Shown here piece by piece: positions 49,603 through 58,373 of a stretch of 64,000 nt of DNA; positions within the stretch are counted from its first letter, which is position 1, and the number at the start of each line of letters is the position of its first letter. The stretch is from Streptomyces ruber (GTDB taxonomy: Bacteria; Actinomycetota; Actinomycetes; Streptomycetales; Streptomycetaceae). The position numbers and the translations under genes are program-made. The stretch is taken from NCBI RefSeq assembly GCF_014648075.1, contig NZ_BMQK01000002.1, positions 558,001 to 622,000 of the forward strand. The letters are read 5' to 3'. The notes under the pieces are model-generated. The model had not been told where the DNA came from. It did not search any database and saw only the letters and a program-made list of their open reading frames with translations.

Positions 49603-50666
49603 GAGGAGATCTCCACCCTGCTGTCGTCACCGAGGATGAGCCGGGCGCCTGCCGGTACGCGGGGAGCCGGCGTGACCGTCACGTTCCGTCCGATGAGGGA
49701 GCGTTGGACCCGGCGGGTGCCCGTGAGCCGGGAGTCGCCCAGCATGATGGAGAACTCGATCTCGCTGCCCTCGATCCAGCAGTTCTCCGCGATGGAGGTG
49801 TAGGGCCCGACGTAGGACTCGGTCACCACCGTCCCGGGGCCGATGACAGCGGGGCCCACGATCCGCGACGCCCGGATCTGTGCCCCCGCTTCGATCCGTA
49901 CCCGCCCCACCACTTCGCTCGCCGCGTCGACCCGGCCCTCCGTACCGGGCTCGATCCCGTCGAGCACGGAGCGGTTCACCTCCAGCATGTCGGCGACGTT
50001 CCCGGTGTCCTTCCAGTAGCCGGAGATGGTGGTCGAGCGCACGTCGTACGATCCGTCGAGGAGCCACTGCAGGGCGTCCGTGATCTCCAGCTCGCCCCGC
50101 CACGACGGTGTCACGGCGCCGACCGCCTCGTGCACGACCGGCGTGAAGAAGTAGATCCCGACCACCGCCAGATCACTGCGGGGATGTCTCGGCTTCTCCT
50201 CCAGTGCGACGACCCGGCCGTCCGGGCCGATCTCCGCCACACCGAAGCTGGAGGGGTCGGAGACGCGGGTGAGCAGGATCTGGGCGTCGGGGCGTTCCAC
50301 ACGGAACGTGTCGACCAGATCCGCGATGCCGCCGACCACGAAGTTGTCGCCGAGGTACATGACGAAGTCCTCGTCGCCGAGATAGTCGCGGGCGATGAGG
50401 ACGGCGTGTGCCAGACCCAGGGGCGCCTCCTGCGGAAGGTAGGTCACACGAAGGCCGAACCCGTCGCCGTTGCCGACGGCCTTGCGGATCTCCTTGGCCG
50501 TCTCTCCCACGACGATGCCGACCTCGGTGATGCCGGCCTGCGCGATGTCCTCGAGGACGTAGTAGAGGACCGGCTTGTTGGCCACCGGAACCAGTTGTTT
50601 GGGAGACGTGTGGGTGAAGGGTCGCAGGCGCGTGCCCGACCCCCCGGACAGGACGAGAGCCTTCAT
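49599..50666 (-). CDS. dnmL: Glucose-1-phosphate thymidylyltransferase, long form (DnmL)
   Basis: 355 residues. The nucleotidyltransferase domain (1-240) opens MKALVLSGGSGTRLRPFTHTSPKQLVPVANKP with the GGxGTRLxPxT and PK motifs, and VMYLGDNFVVGG near 107 binds Mg and dTTP. A left-handed beta-helix tail (245-355, hexapeptide-like repeats EAGAQIRASRIVGPAVIGPGTVV) makes it the long RmlA/StrD form. It supplies TDP-glucose. The start at 50666 lacks a clear ribosome site; a -10-like TAGGCT ends 8 bases before the ATG, so the transcript may be nearly leaderless. Right edge of the recognised cluster. Confidence 0.9.
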   Translation of the reverse strand: MKALVLSGGSGTRLRPFTHTSPKQLVPVANKPVLYYVLEDIAQAGITEVGIVVGETAKEIRKAVGNGDGFGLRVTYLPQEAPLGLAHAVLIARDYLGDEDFVMYLGDNFVVGGIADLVDTFRVERPDAQILLTRVSDPSSFGVAEIGPDGRVVALEEKPRHPRSDLAVVGIYFFTPVVHEAVGAVTPSWRGELEITDALQWLLDGSYDVRSTTISGYWKDTGNVADMLEVNRSVLDGIEPGTEGRVDAASEVVGRVRIEAGAQIRASRIVGPAVIGPGTVVTESYVGPYTSIAENCWIEGSEIEFSIMLGDSRLTGTRRVQRSLIGRNVTVTPAPRVPAGARLILGDDSRVEISS

Positions 50667-50691
50667 GCCGCCGGAGCCTAGGCGGCGCACC

Positions 50692-51590
50692 TCAAGCCCA
50701 ACTGGTGTACGGATCGTGCACTCGCCTCCTTCGGAACGGGGTGTCCCGGACGGTGCACCGCTCCCGCCGGGACGCCCACTCGGTCACCCCCCGCCTCCGG
50801 CAGCCGCAGACGGAAACAGGCGCCGTCCGGCTGCGGCCCGTACCCTCGCGTCGCCTCCGTCGGTGTCGGCCAGGTCGCGGACGCTCCACAGTCCCGGCCG
50901 GACCGTTCGAACAGGTGCGAGAGGAAGGCGGGGCCACTCCCAGGTGGTTCGTGAGCATCTCCGAGAGGGCGACCCGGTGGACGTACGCCCGCAGTCCGCG
51001 CCCGGCGGACGAGTCCCTTGGAAGCGGGTGACGCCCTCGGCGATCCGGGCGAGGACCTCGGCGCGCCGTTCCGCGTCGGCCGCCGCGGAACGGCGCACAG
51101 GAGACCGATGGTGGCCGGCGGGTTGTGCAGTCGGCGGGCCGCGACGGCGACGACGTCGCGCCGCTCCAGCGCTTCCCCGGTTCGCGTTCCGTCCGCCGCC
51201 GCCGGGTGACGTCCCGCAGCGCGATGACGTGCAGCCGCTCGCCCTCGAACACCGTCGTGGTGACCCGCACGTCCACGACGCGGCTGTCGCCCCCCGGGCA
51301 GCACGGTTCGATGACGGTCCGGCCGACGGTGAGCGGGGAGGGCGAGGCCGCTGCCGGTCGGGCCGTCGGCCGGGCGGCCGAACAGCTCCGTCGCGGCCGG
51401 GTTGCAGCAGTGGACGACACGCTGCCCGTCGACCGCCACGACGCCGTCCGCCGACGCCACCGGGACCGCCCGCACGATGTCCTCGTGTCCCGCCCCTGCG
51501 GTGCATGCAGCCCGCGTCGCCCGGGGCGGACATCGCCCCGCCGCGCGCTGAACGGTGCGGCGGCACTCGGGCTTCTCTCGCCTCGCCCGA
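50692..51590 (-). pseudogene. Frame-shifted PAS-domain regulator remnant
   Basis: The minus strand encodes recognisable pieces that jump between frames. A PAS start (SADGVVAVDGQRVVHCCNPAATELFGRP) lies near 51460-51380 in one frame. Its continuation (DVRVTTTVFEGERLHVIALRDVT) lies near 51280-51210 in another, then AARRLHNPPATIGLLCAVPR near 51140-51085 back in the first. RAEVLARIAEGVTRFQG near 51070-51020 is in a third, and YVHRVALSEMLTNHLGVAP near 50990-50935 in the second. No single frame carries the whole. It looks like a decayed PAS sensor, perhaps a kinase; the tail is unrecognised. Sequencing errors could give the same picture. Confidence 0.55.
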
Positions 51591-51684
51591 CGATCACCCT
51601 CGGTTACTATGCCTCCCCGGGGCCGATGACGGGCGCATCCCGCTGTCGGGCGCCTTCTCGGGGCGACCGTGGAGTGCGAGGGCG

Positions 51685-52632
51685 ATGAGGGGCGACGAAG
51701 TGGGGTGGCCTGAGGAAATGCTGAGAGAGGTCACTGCGACCCGCTACCTCACACCCCTGCACTCCGGCGGCTCCGTCCCCGGCGTGGTCGAGGCCGACGA
51801 CCTCGGGACCTACGTCGTGAAGTTCACCGGCTCCGCGCAGGGCCGCAAGGCGCTGGTCGCCGAGGTGATCGTCGGCGAGCTGGGCCGTGCCCTCGGGCTC
51901 CGGGTGCCCGAGCTGGTCCTCGTCCACTTCGACCCGGTGATCGGTGCCGACGAACCCCACCAGGAGGTACGGGACCTGCTCGACGCCAGCCCCGGCCTCA
52001 ACCTGGGCATGGACTTCCTGCCGGGCGCCGTGGACTTCACCCCGGAGGTCGCCGCGGACTTCCCCGTCGACCCCGTGGAGGCGGGCCGGATCATCTGGCT
52101 GGACGCGCTCACCGCGAACGTCGACCGCACGGTGCACAGCTCGAACCTGATGGTGTGGCCCACGTTCGGCACGGCGCCCCCGCGGCTGTGGCCCATCGAC
52201 CACGGCGCCGCCCTCGTCTTCCACCACCGCTGGGACACCTCGGCGCCGGAGAAGGCGTACGACTTCCGCCACCACGCCCTCGGCCACGGCGCCCCCGACA
52301 CCCGGGCCGCCGACGCCGAACTCGGGCCCCGCGTGACCGAGGAGCTGCTGCGTGACGTGACGGCCCGGGTGCCGGACGCCTGGCTGGCCGGGGAGCCGGG
52401 CTTCGCCTCGCCCGACGAGGTGCGCACCGCCTACGTGGACTACCTGCTGGCCCGCGTCCGGGCGTCCGAGGTCTGGCTGCCCCGGGACTTCCCCAGCCGC
52501 GAGGAACTCGCCGCCGAGAACGCCCGCCGCGCGGCGAAGACGCGACGAGGCCGCCCGGCCTGGCTCAAGCAGGTCCCCGACCTGCACGGCAAGCCGGGCG
52601 CGGAACAGGATTGGTCGGTGCACCTGGGATGA
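51685..52632 (+). CDS. HipA-like kinase-fold protein
   Basis: 315 residues from the ATG at 51685; ATG 51718 (MLREVTATRYLTPL) may be the true start, as relatives often begin there. A HipA/PI3-kinase-like core is suggested by ADDLGTYVVKFTGSAQGRKALVAEVIVGELGRALGLRVPEL (the Lys for ATP), LDALTANVDRTVHSSNLM (catalytic loop with Asp and Asn near 150) and PIDHGAALVFHH (metal Asp near 175). The last 60 residues are basic. Family members are common in actinobacteria, and their substrate is unknown. The stop overlaps the start of the SelW-like gene, so the two are coupled. Confidence 0.75.
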   Translation: MRGDEVGWPEEMLREVTATRYLTPLHSGGSVPGVVEADDLGTYVVKFTGSAQGRKALVAEVIVGELGRALGLRVPELVLVHFDPVIGADEPHQEVRDLLDASPGLNLGMDFLPGAVDFTPEVAADFPVDPVEAGRIIWLDALTANVDRTVHSSNLMVWPTFGTAPPRLWPIDHGAALVFHHRWDTSAPEKAYDFRHHALGHGAPDTRAADAELGPRVTEELLRDVTARVPDAWLAGEPGFASPDEVRTAYVDYLLARVRASEVWLPRDFPSREELAAENARRAAKTRRGRPAWLKQVPDLHGKPGAEQDWSVHLG

Positions 52633-52910
52633 CGGACCCGCAGCGCGTGGAGATCGAGTACTGCACCCGGTGCCGCTGGCTGCCCCGCGCGGCCTGGCTG
52701 GCGCAGGAGCTGCTCACGACCTTCGAGGCCGAACTGACGGAGCTGTCGCTGAGGCCCGGCACCGGTGGCGTCTTCGTCGTGCGCGTGAACGACGAGGTGG
52801 TGTGGGACCGCCGCGAACAGGGCTTCCCGGAGCCGACGGCGGTCAAGCGCCTCGTACGCGACCGAGTGGCCCCGGGGAAGCCCCTGGGCCACTCGGACAA
52901 GTGGGCGTAG
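52629..52910 (+). CDS. SelT/SelW/SelH-like (Rdx) redox protein
   Basis: 93 residues, thioredoxin-like Rdx family: VEIEYCTRCRWLPRAAWLAQELL near 8-30 has the C-x-x-C redox motif (both Cys, no selenocysteine), and GGVFVVRVNDEVVWDRREQGFPEPTAVKRLVRD is the conserved second half. Such proteins are thought to act in thiol redox handling. ATG at 52629 forms an ATGA overlap with the HipA-like gene. It is convergent with aceB, only 6 bases away. Confidence 0.85.
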   Translation: MTDPQRVEIEYCTRCRWLPRAAWLAQELLTTFEAELTELSLRPGTGGVFVVRVNDEVVWDRREQGFPEPTAVKRLVRDRVAPGKPLGHSDKWA

Positions 52911-52916
52911 GGGGCG

Positions 52917-54542
52917 TCAGCCCTTGAGCCGCTCGTACGCGGGCAGCGTCAGGAAGTCCGCGTAGTCCTCGTCGAGCGAGACCCGCAGCAGCAGGTCGTG
53001 GGCCTGCTGCCAGGTGCCGGACGTGAACGCCTCGTCGCCGATCCCGGCACGGATGTCCGCCAGCTCCGCGGCGGCGATCCTGCGGACCAGGTCGGCGGTG
53101 ACACGCTCGCCGTTGTCGAGGACCACGCCCGCGTTGGTCCACTGCCAGATCTGGGAGCGGGATATCTCGGCGGTCGCCGCGTCCTCCATCAGGTTGAAGA
53201 TGGCGACCGCGCCGGAGCCGCGCAGCCAGGCCTCGATGTAGCGGATGCCGACCTGGACGGCGTTGACGAGGCCCGCGTACGTGGGCCGCGCGTCGAGGGA
53301 GTCGACCGCGATCAGGTCGGCGGCCTCGACGTGGACGTCCTCGCGCAGGCGGTCCTTCTGGTGCGGGCGGTCGCCGAGCACCTTGTCGAAGGACTCCATG
53401 GCCACGGGGACGAGGTCGGGGTGGGCGACCCAGGAGCCGTCGAAGCCGTCGTTCGCCTCGCGGTCCTTGTCGGCGCGGACCTTCTCGAAGGCCGCCTCGT
53501 TGACCTCGGGGTCGCGCCGGGACGGGATGAAGGCCGCCATGCCGCCGATCGCGTGCGCGCCGCGCCTGTGGCAGGTGCGGACGAGGAGTTCGGTGTACGC
53601 GCGCATGAACGGGGCCGTCATCGTCACCGCGTTGCGGTCCGGGAGGACGAACTTCGGTCCGGCGTCACGGAAGTTCTTCACGAGGGAGAAGAGGTAGTCC
53701 CAGCGGCCCGCGTTGAGGCCGGAGGCGTGGTCGCGGAGCTCGTAGAGGATCTCCTCCATCTCGTACGCGGCCGTGATCGTCTCGATGAGGACGGTGGCGC
53801 GGACGGTGCCCCGCGGGATGCCGAGGTGGTCCTGCGCGAAGACGAACACGTCGTTCCAGAGGCGGGCCTCCAGGTGCGACTCGGTCTTCGGGAGATAGAA
53901 GTACGGGCCCTTGCCCGCGTCGAGCAGGCGCCGGGCGTTGTGGAAGAAGTACAGGCCGAAGTCGACGAGGGCGCCGGGGACGGCACGGCCGCCCTCGTCG
54001 ACGAGGTGGCGCTCGTCGAGGTGCCAGCCGCGGGGGCGGGTGACGACCGTAGCGAGCTCCTCGTCGGGCCGCAGGGCGTACGACTTGCCGGTGCGCTCGT
54101 CGGTGAAGTCGATGTTCCGGGTGTACGCGTCGATCAGGTTGAGCTGGCCGAGGACCACGTTCTCCCAGGTGGGCGCGGAGGCGTCCTCGAAGTCGGCGAG
54201 CCACACCCGGGCGCCCGAGTTGAGCGCGTTGACCGTCATCTTGCGGTCGGTGGGGCCGGTGATCTCCACCCGGCGGTCGTTCAGGGCCGCGGGCGCCGGG
54301 GCCACCCGCCAGGAGTCGTCCGCGCGGATCGCCGCGGTCTCCGGGAGGAAGTCGAGCGTGGCGGTGCGGGCGATCTCGGCGCGGCGCTCCGCGCGGCGGG
54401 CGAGCAGTTCGTCGCGCCGGGGCGTGAACCGCCGGTGCAGCTCGGCCACGAAGGCGAGGGCCGCGTCGGTCAGGACCTCCTCCTGCCGGGGGAGGGGCCC
54501 GGCGTCGACGACGGCCAACGAGGACGGCGCTGGTGCGGACAT
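52917..54542 (-). CDS. aceB: Malate synthase A
   Basis: 541 residues, the length of malate synthase A. The family signature [21 protein letters not shown] is near 370, and [28 protein letters not shown] near 100 and [26 protein letters not shown] near 245 carry the Mg and glyoxylate residues. It condenses glyoxylate with acetyl-CoA to malate. In Streptomyces a copy beside the allantoin genes consumes the glyoxylate released from ureidoglycolate, under AllR control. A palindrome shared with the allB promoter lies 74-90 bases upstream of the start. Confidence 0.95.
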   Translation of the reverse strand: MSAPAPSSLAVVDAGPLPRQEEVLTDAALAFVAELHRRFTPRRDELLARRAERRAEIARTATLDFLPETAAIRADDSWRVAPAPAALNDRRVEITGPTDRKMTVNALNSGARVWLADFEDASAPTWENVVLGQLNLIDAYTRNIDFTDERTGKSYALRPDEELATVVTRPRGWHLDERHLVDEGGRAVPGALVDFGLYFFHNARRLLDAGKGPYFYLPKTESHLEARLWNDVFVFAQDHLGIPRGTVRATVLIETITAAYEMEEILYELRDHASGLNAGRWDYLFSLVKNFRDAGPKFVLPDRNAVTMTAPFMRAYTELLVRTCHRRGAHAIGGMAAFIPSRRDPEVNEAAFEKVRADKDREANDGFDGSWVAHPDLVPVAMESFDKVLGDRPHQKDRLREDVHVEAADLIAVDSLDARPTYAGLVNAVQVGIRYIEAWLRGSGAVAIFNLMEDAATAEISRSQIWQWTNAGVVLDNGERVTADLVRRIAAAELADIRAGIGDEAFTSGTWQQAHDLLLRVSLDEDYADFLTLPAYERLKG

Positions 54543-54615
54543 GAGCTGTCACTTCCTTCGGCGGGCCGGGGCGGCTGCTTCTGCTGAGTGGATAGTAGTT
54601 TTCTCATGGTGGAAG

Positions 54616-54632
54616 CTCAATGAATTGTTGAT
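54616..54632. promoter_or_regulatory. Candidate AllR operator upstream of aceB
   Basis: Half-sites CTCAAT (54616-54621) and GTTGAT (54627-54632) with a 5-base spacer. The same 6-5-6 layout with half-sites TTCAAC and GTTGAA occurs before allB at 56898-56914. Core consensus TCAA(C/T)-N5-GTTGA. Shared placement upstream of two genes of one pathway suggests the IclR-type regulator AllR. Confidence 0.55.
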
Positions 54633-54680
54633 GTCGAGATTCTCCGGATCGAGCCATTTTGTTGCCCGTTCGGCGGGCGT

Positions 54681-55292
54681 TCACTCGAGCCGGACCAGAT
54701 CGGCCTCCGTGTCGATGTCGTACGGCCGGGCCACGTCCCCGCACTCGACCAGGGCCACGTCGTCCGCGCGGGCCGCCAGGTAGTTCCGCGCCCCCTGGTC
54801 CCCGGTCGCCGCCGCGCCGACACCCGCCCAGTGGGCCCGGCCGAAGAGCACGGGGTGGCCGCGCCGGCCGTCGTACGCGGCCGCCGCGAGCGATCCGGGC
54901 GAGGTGTACGCGGACCGGACCCGCGCCACCGCCGCCGCGCCGATCCCCGGCTGGTCCACCAGCGACACGAGCGCCGCCCGGGCGTCCGTACCCGCCAGCG
55001 ACGCGAGGCCGGCCCGCAGGGAGGACCCCATGCCCTCCGCCCAGTCCGGGTTCTCCACGAGTACGCAGCCGGGGAGTTCCGCCAGTTCCGCACGGGCGCG
55101 CACGGTGTCCGCCGCCGCGCCGAGCACCACGTGGACCCGGGAGCAGCCGCCCTCGCGCAGCGCCGCGACCGCGTGCTCGACGAGCGGGCGTCCCCGGTGG
55201 GTCAGCAGGGCCTTGGGGCGGCCCCCGAGGCGCCGCCCACCCCCCGCGGCCAGCAGCAGTCCGGCGATCCGGTCGTCCTTGGTCTCCGTCAT
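54681..55292 (-). CDS. MobA/MocA-like nucleotidyltransferase
   Basis: 203 residues from ATG at 55292. NTP-transferase signature AGLLLAAGGGRRLGGRPKALL near 10-30 (GGxxxRxGxPK type), AALVSLVDQPGIGAAAVARV near 108 for metal binding and RGHPVLFGRAHW near 148, typical of molybdenum-cofactor cytidylyltransferases (MocA) and MobA relatives. It may mature the cofactor of a purine-degrading molybdoenzyme, given its place in a purine catabolic block; that is inference. Convergent partners are absent; aceB lies downstream in the same direction behind its own promoter. Confidence 0.82.
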   Translation of the reverse strand: MTETKDDRIAGLLLAAGGGRRLGGRPKALLTHRGRPLVEHAVAALREGGCSRVHVVLGAAADTVRARAELAELPGCVLVENPDWAEGMGSSLRAGLASLAGTDARAALVSLVDQPGIGAAAVARVRSAYTSPGSLAAAAYDGRRGHPVLFGRAHWAGVGAAATGDQGARNYLAARADDVALVECGDVARPYDIDTEADLVRLE

Positions 55293-55549
55293 GCCCCCTG
55301 CATACCCGACGCGTATCCGACCCGGACACCTACGTGCCGTGGCACCTCCGGCGGGGCGCGCGGGACTTCGGGGCTCCCGGGGGCTCGCGGGGGCGCGCGG
55401 GGGCTGGATTTCGGCCCGCATGGTGGCGCGCGAGGCATTGGTGGCGTTAACTGGCGCGCATCCCTGAGAGCCCGGACCGAAGCCGCGGGAGGCCGCCGGG
55501 CTCCGTACGGACACGTCGCGCGCACGAGTGGGTGCGAGGGGGGAGAGCT

Positions 55550-55897
55550 GTGTTGCGGAGTCTGGGACAGAAGCCGGTGACCGGCAGCGGTGAGGATCCG
55601 AGGGTGGCCGGACTGCGGTCGGCCGTGTCGCGACTGCGCCGTGAACTGGCGGTGCTGCCGCCGGAGTTCCCCGACCGCTCCATCGCCGAGGACGAACTCG
55701 CGGCGCTCGCCGCGATGGCCGTGGGCGGCGTTCCCGAAGTGTCCCGGCTGCACCGCTCCCTGTTGCTGGTGGCCGGTGCCATCGGCTCGGTCAGCGCCCT
55801 GACGACAAGCCTCGCCGATGTGCGCAGAGCGGTGGAGCTGTTCGGGGAGGCGCCGCGGTCCGGGCGCACCGGCGCCGGGCGGGACGGCAGATCCTAG
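55550..55897 (+). CDS. Small conserved actinobacterial protein (DUF5955-like)
   Basis: 115 residues from GTG at 55550 with ggggag ahead; a GTG at 55532 is less well placed. Predicted alpha-helical, with SAVSRLRRELAVLPPEFPDRSIAEDELAALAAMAVGG and LHRSLLLVAGAIGSVSALTTSLADVRRAVELFG. It resembles small hypothetical proteins that sit next to allR in Streptomyces genomes. No catalytic motif is visible. The stop overlaps the convergent allR stop by 4 bases. Confidence 0.65.
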   Translation: MLRSLGQKPVTGSGEDPRVAGLRSAVSRLRRELAVLPPEFPDRSIAEDELAALAAMAVGGVPEVSRLHRSLLLVAGAIGSVSALTTSLADVRRAVELFGEAPRSGRTGAGRDGRS

Positions 55898-56694
55898 GCG
55901 CCGGTGCCCGAACTCGCCAGCGTCTCGGAGAGCTCCGCCGCGACCTGCCGGAGCACCGGCACGATCCGCTCCGTCGCCGCGTCCGTCACCCGGCCCGCCG
56001 GGCCGGAGATGGAGATCGCCGCCGCGGTGGGGGAGCCGGGCACCGGGACGGCGAGGCACCGCACCCCGATCTCCTGCTCGTTGTCGTCGACGGCGTACCC
56101 GAGCCGGCGCACGTCCTCCAGGGCGGCCAGGAAGGCGTCGGGCGTCGTGATCGTCTTCTCGGTGGCGGCGGGCATGCCGGTGCGGCCGAGCAGCGCGCGC
56201 ACCTCCTGTGGCGGGAGCCCCGCGAGCAGGGCCTTGCCCACACCGGTCGAGTGGGGCAGCACCCGTCGGCCCACCTCGGTGAACATCCGCATCGAGTGCT
56301 TGGACGGCGCCTGCGCCACGTACACGATCTCGTCGCCGTCGAGCAGCGCCATGTTCGCCGTCTCGCCGGTCTCCTCGACCAGCCGGGCGAGATGGGGGCG
56401 GGCCCAGGTGCCCAGCAGCCGGGACGCGGACTCGCCGAGGCGGATGAGGCGGGGGCCGAGGGCATACCGCCGGTTGGGCTGCTGGCGTACGTAACCGCAG
56501 GTCACAAGGGTGCGCATCAGCCGGTGGATGGTGGGCAGCGGCAGCCCGCTGCCGGCCGACAGCTCGCTCAGACCGACCTCGCCGCCCGCGTCCGCCATAC
56601 GCTCCAGCAGATCGAAGGCGCGCTCCAGGGACTGGACCCCGCCACCGCCGGCGGCGGACGGCTTGCCGGTGGCGCTGGAGCTGGACGTCGGCAC
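55894..56694 (-). CDS. allR: IclR-family regulator of allantoin catabolism (AllR)
   Basis: 266 residues: N-terminal winged helix at 18-80 (VQSLERAFDLLERMADAGGEVGLSELSAGSGLPLPTIHRLMRTLV) and the IclR effector domain from 95 to 262, with RMFTEVGRRVLPHSTGVGKALLAGLP and GVRCLAVPVPGSPTAAAISISGPAGRV. In S. coelicolor the equivalent protein represses allB, alc and aceB and responds to allantoin-pathway intermediates. It is divergent from allB across a 270-bp region with two palindromes. Confidence 0.88.
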   Translation of the reverse strand: MPTSSSSATGKPSAAGGGGVQSLERAFDLLERMADAGGEVGLSELSAGSGLPLPTIHRLMRTLVTCGYVRQQPNRRYALGPRLIRLGESASRLLGTWARPHLARLVEETGETANMALLDGDEIVYVAQAPSKHSMRMFTEVGRRVLPHSTGVGKALLAGLPPQEVRALLGRTGMPAATEKTITTPDAFLAALEDVRRLGYAVDDNEQEIGVRCLAVPVPGSPTAAAISISGPAGRVTDAATERIVPVLRQVAAELSETLASSGTGA

Positions 56695-56783
56695 GGCGCG
56701 TTCCTTTCGGCTGACGGGCAGGGCAGCAGAGTACCCGTGGGCCGGTCGACGCCCCGCCGGGGCGAAAGCTACGTTCTGCTTTC

Positions 56784-56799
56784 CGGAATGTTAATTCCG
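56784..56799. promoter_or_regulatory. Palindrome in the allR-allB gap, nearer allR
   Basis: CGGAAT-N4-ATTCCG, a perfect 16-base palindrome about 90 bases upstream of allR. It could be an autoregulatory or second-regulator site. Unlike the site at 56898 it has no visible counterpart before aceB. Confidence 0.4.
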
Positions 56800-56896
56800 C
56801 TGCGTGAAAGCGTGCAGAGGGGGCGAAGGGGGTGCGCGGCGGGCGTAGGTGCTCTTGACGGGCGGGTGGGGCGAGTGAAGACTCCTTGCGCCGCCG

Positions 56897-56915
56897 CTTC
56901 AACAGTCCGTTGAAG
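56897..56915. promoter_or_regulatory. Candidate AllR operator upstream of allB
   Basis: CTTCAAC (56897-56903), five bases, then GTTGAAG (56909-56915): a perfect 7-bp inverted repeat about 50 bases before allB. It matches the aceB upstream site in spacing and core. A 12-bp direct repeat (ggggtggccgga) follows at about 56924-56950, between the palindrome and the ribosome site. Confidence 0.6.
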
Positions 56916-56964
56916 GGTGGCGGAGGGGTGGCCGGAGGGGTGGCCGGAGGGCAGAGGGGGCCGG

Positions 56965-58314
56965 ATGCGCGACGTCACAGCGGTCGAACTGGTGTTGCGT
57001 TCGACGCGGGTCATCACTCCCGGAGGCATGCGCGCCGCGTCGGTCGCGGTCGCCGCGGGCCGGATCGCCGCCGTGCTGCCGTACGACGCCGGCGTGCCCG
57101 CGGGAGCCCGGCTGGAGGATCTGGGCGACGACGTCCTGCTGCCCGGCCTCGTCGACACGCACGTGCACGTCAACGATCCGGGCCGCACCGAGTGGGAGGG
57201 CTTCTGGACCGCGACGCGCGCCGCGGCGGCCGGCGGTGTCACCACCCTGGTCGACATGCCCCTCAACTCCCTGCCGCCGACCACGACGGTCGAACACCTG
57301 CGGATCAAGCAGGCGGCGGCCGTGGACAGGATCCATGTCGACGTGGGCTTCTGGGGCGGCGCGCTGCCGGACAACCTCGATCAGCTGCGGCCGCTGCACG
57401 ACGCGGGCGTCTTCGGCTTCAAGGCGTTCCTGTCGCCGTCCGGGGTGGCGGAGTTCCCCGAGCTGGACCGGGAGCGGCTCGCCCGCTCCATGGCCCGGAT
57501 CGCCTCCTTCGGCGGGCTGCTGATCGTGCACGCCGAGGACCCGCACCACCTGGCCGCGGCCCCGCAGCGGGGCGGCCCCCGGTACGCCGACTTCCTCGCC
57601 TCCCGCCCGCGCCGGGCCGAGGACGCGGCCGTCGCCCACCTCGTCGCCGAGGCCCGGCGGCTGGACGCCCGCGTGCACGTCCTGCACCTGTCGTCGGCCG
57701 ACGCGCTGCCGCTGATCGCCGAGGCCCGGCGCGCGGGCGTGCGGCTCACCGTCGAGACCTGCCCGCACTACCTCACGCTGACCGCGGAGGAAGTGCCGGA
57801 CGGCGCCAGTGAGTTCAAGTGCTGTCCGCCCATCCGCGAGGCCGCCAACCAGGACCTCCTGTGGCGGGCACTGGCCGACGGCACGATCGACTGCGTGGTC
57901 ACCGACCACTCGCCGTCCACGGCCGACCTGAAGACCGACGACTTCGCGACCGCCTGGGGCGGCATCTCCGGCCTCCAGCTCAGCCTGCCGGCGGTATGGA
58001 CGGCGGCCCGCGCGCGGGGGCACGGTCTGGAGGACGTGGTGCGCTGGATGGCGGCGCGTACGGCGGAACTCGTCGGCCTCGACGACCGGAAGGGCGCCAT
58101 CGAGGCCGGCCGCGACGCGGACTTCGCCGTCCTCGCCCCCGACGAGACGTTCACCGTCGACCCGGCCGCCCTCCAGCACCGCAACCGCGTCACCGCGTAC
58201 GCGGGCCGGACCCTCTACGGCGTCGTCAGATCCACCTGGCTGCGCGGCGAACGCGTCGCCGTCGACGGCGAGTTCACCGAGCCGAGGGGCCGGCTGCTCA
58301 CCAGAACCCCTTGA
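56965..58314 (+). CDS. allB: Allantoinase
   Basis: 449 residues, cyclic amidohydrolase. The first metal motif is [17 protein letters not shown] near 62, the carboxylated Lys is in [13 protein letters not shown] near 150, metal His are in [10 protein letters not shown] near 190 and [12 protein letters not shown] near 245, and the Asp is in [13 protein letters not shown] near 318. Reaction: allantoin plus water gives allantoate, the first committed step of ureide use. ATG at 56965 has gaggggg 5 bases upstream. Probably cotranscribed with alc, 59 bases downstream. Confidence 0.93.
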   Translation: MRDVTAVELVLRSTRVITPGGMRAASVAVAAGRIAAVLPYDAGVPAGARLEDLGDDVLLPGLVDTHVHVNDPGRTEWEGFWTATRAAAAGGVTTLVDMPLNSLPPTTTVEHLRIKQAAAVDRIHVDVGFWGGALPDNLDQLRPLHDAGVFGFKAFLSPSGVAEFPELDRERLARSMARIASFGGLLIVHAEDPHHLAAAPQRGGPRYADFLASRPRRAEDAAVAHLVAEARRLDARVHVLHLSSADALPLIAEARRAGVRLTVETCPHYLTLTAEEVPDGASEFKCCPPIREAANQDLLWRALADGTIDCVVTDHSPSTADLKTDDFATAWGGISGLQLSLPAVWTAARARGHGLEDVVRWMAARTAELVGLDDRKGAIEAGRDADFAVLAPDETFTVDPAALQHRNRVTAYAGRTLYGVVRSTWLRGERVAVDGEFTEPRGRLLTRTP

Positions 58315-58373
58315 CCCCTTGACTTCCCGGTCCACCCGCGCCCGTGGCCGCCGACTCCCGAAAGGCACCTTCC

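Noticed and set aside
52998..54587. Long plus-strand open frame antisense to aceB
   Set aside because: It has no recognisable motif and mirrors the codon pattern of the well-supported malate synthase. Such antisense frames are common in GC-rich DNA, and the same applies to the frames opposite dnmT, dnmZ, allB and the aminotransferase.
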